A stretch of 12,332 nt of DNA from NCBI GenBank assembly GCA_022729635.1, contig DZAU01000061.1, forward strand, positions 1 through 12,332, read 5' to 3'. Below, in pieces: positions 12,199 to 12,332 of the stretch. A model generated the notes under the pieces. That model was not told where the DNA came from, searched no databases, and worked only from the letters and a program-made list of their open reading frames with translations. How positions within the stretch are numbered: the first letter of the stretch is position 1; each line of letters starts with the position of its first letter. The position numbers were made by a program, and so were the translations under genes. Origin of the DNA: Flavobacterium psychrophilum (lineage in GTDB: Bacteria; Bacteroidota; Bacteroidia; Flavobacteriales; Flavobacteriaceae).

Positions 12199-12332
12199 GG
12201 TTTTGATTAATTACTTGAGTGTATCAATCTGCAAAAGAAAGGTTATTCAATAGTCAGCTACCGTAAGGTGTGAAGTTGATAATGGTAAATCAAAATCTAC
12301 GATTGGAGGTCTGTAACAAGACCTCCTTTTTT
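12199..12332 (+). ncRNA. Candidate structured small RNA with own promoter and terminator
   Basis: No protein frame fits here, but RNA structure does. GGTTTTGATT (12199-12208) pairs with AATCAAAATC (12288-12297) in a 10-bp closing stem with one G-U pair. Inside it, TTACT-side bases 12212-12215 can pair with 12284-12287, and TATCAA (12222-12227) pairs with TTGATA (12276-12281). ACC-GTAA-GGT (12260-12269) forms a hairpin with a GNRA loop. A separate terminator hairpin follows after 7 nt. The stem begins at the predicted transcription start. The closing stem and terminator do not compete, which argues for a stand-alone RNA rather than an attenuator. The size (about 100-130 nt) and the stem-bulge-stem plan would suit a 6S-type or other flavobacterial RNA, but I do not recognise it. 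Alternatives are a leader of a gene beyond the window, or a long 3' end of the lipoprotein mRNA. Confidence 0.55.
12305..12332 (+). terminator. Strong intrinsic terminator of the candidate small RNA
   Basis: GGAGGTCT (12305-12312) pairs perfectly with AGACCTCC (12319-12326) around the loop GTAACA, followed by six T residues up to the window end. It is the most GC-rich hairpin in this part and is 225 bp beyond the nearest coding stop. Confidence 0.9.

Noticed and set aside
12199..12300. SRP RNA, tmRNA or TPP riboswitch at the right edge
   Set aside because: The conserved SRP helix-8 sequence, the tmRNA tRNA-like end and the TPP core sequences are all missing.
1..12332. CRISPR array, tRNA or rRNA gene, or defence island
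   Set aside because: No regularly spaced repeat array, cloverleaf, rRNA-like sequence or defence-type gene was seen by eye. A tRNAscan-SE and CRISPR finder run would settle it.

Overview
The window looks like chromosome from a flavobacterium (Bacteroidota, probably Flavobacterium or a close relative). The DNA is AT-rich. Nearly every gene is preceded by the Bacteroidota -7 promoter element TAnnTTTG rather than a sigma70-type -10 box. Several products are forms typical of this group: a glutamine synthetase III, a short type-II-like glutamine synthetase, the Bacteroidota form of AIR synthase, and small lipoproteins with MKK/MKR signal peptides. Species-level placement is inference.

Layout. The left edge holds the first 26 codons of a secreted protein reading leftward off the window (1-79, minus), then an AT-rich divergent intergenic region. 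Next come a collagen-like lipoprotein (397-909, plus) and a TerC-family membrane transporter (959-1918, minus), convergent across a shared hairpin terminator. The nitrogen-assimilation block follows: GSII-like (2047-3060, minus) and GSIII/GlnN (3256-5445, plus), divergent from a 195-bp region with a GGG/CCC inverted repeat. After the GSIII terminator come a small DUF4242 protein (5514-5786, minus) and a divergent PurM-like AIR synthase (6035-7234, plus); a Fur/PerR-like 8-1-8 palindrome lies between them. A three-helix membrane protein (7341-7640, minus) is followed by the 3' remnant of an IS3-family transposase (about 7673-7871), which abuts the end of a carboxypeptidase-regulatory-domain protein (7858-8625, minus). 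Then come a palindromic REP-like element, a DEAD-box RNA helicase with a DbpA domain and an Arg/Gly/Ser-rich tail (8769-10715, minus), the RdgB/ITPase nucleotide-sanitising enzyme (10816-11388, minus), and a lipocalin-like lipoprotein (11636-12079, plus).

The most interesting unlisted object is at the right edge. It is a candidate independent small RNA of about 134 nt (about 12199-12332, plus) with its own perfect -7 box, a 10-bp closing stem that starts where transcription is predicted to start, a GNRA-capped hairpin, and a strong intrinsic terminator. No large multi-gene novel system (defence island, CRISPR, biosynthetic cluster) is visible. Most genes are core housekeeping.

How the genes relate. 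The two glutamine synthetases form one functional unit (ammonium to glutamine). PurM and RdgB both act in purine nucleotide metabolism but are not adjacent. The rest look like independently transcribed single genes, each with its own promoter. In four genes (GSIII, PurM-like, DEAD-box, RdgB) the longest reading frame begins at a TTG or GTG inside or upstream of the -7 box, so I place the start at the downstream ATG.
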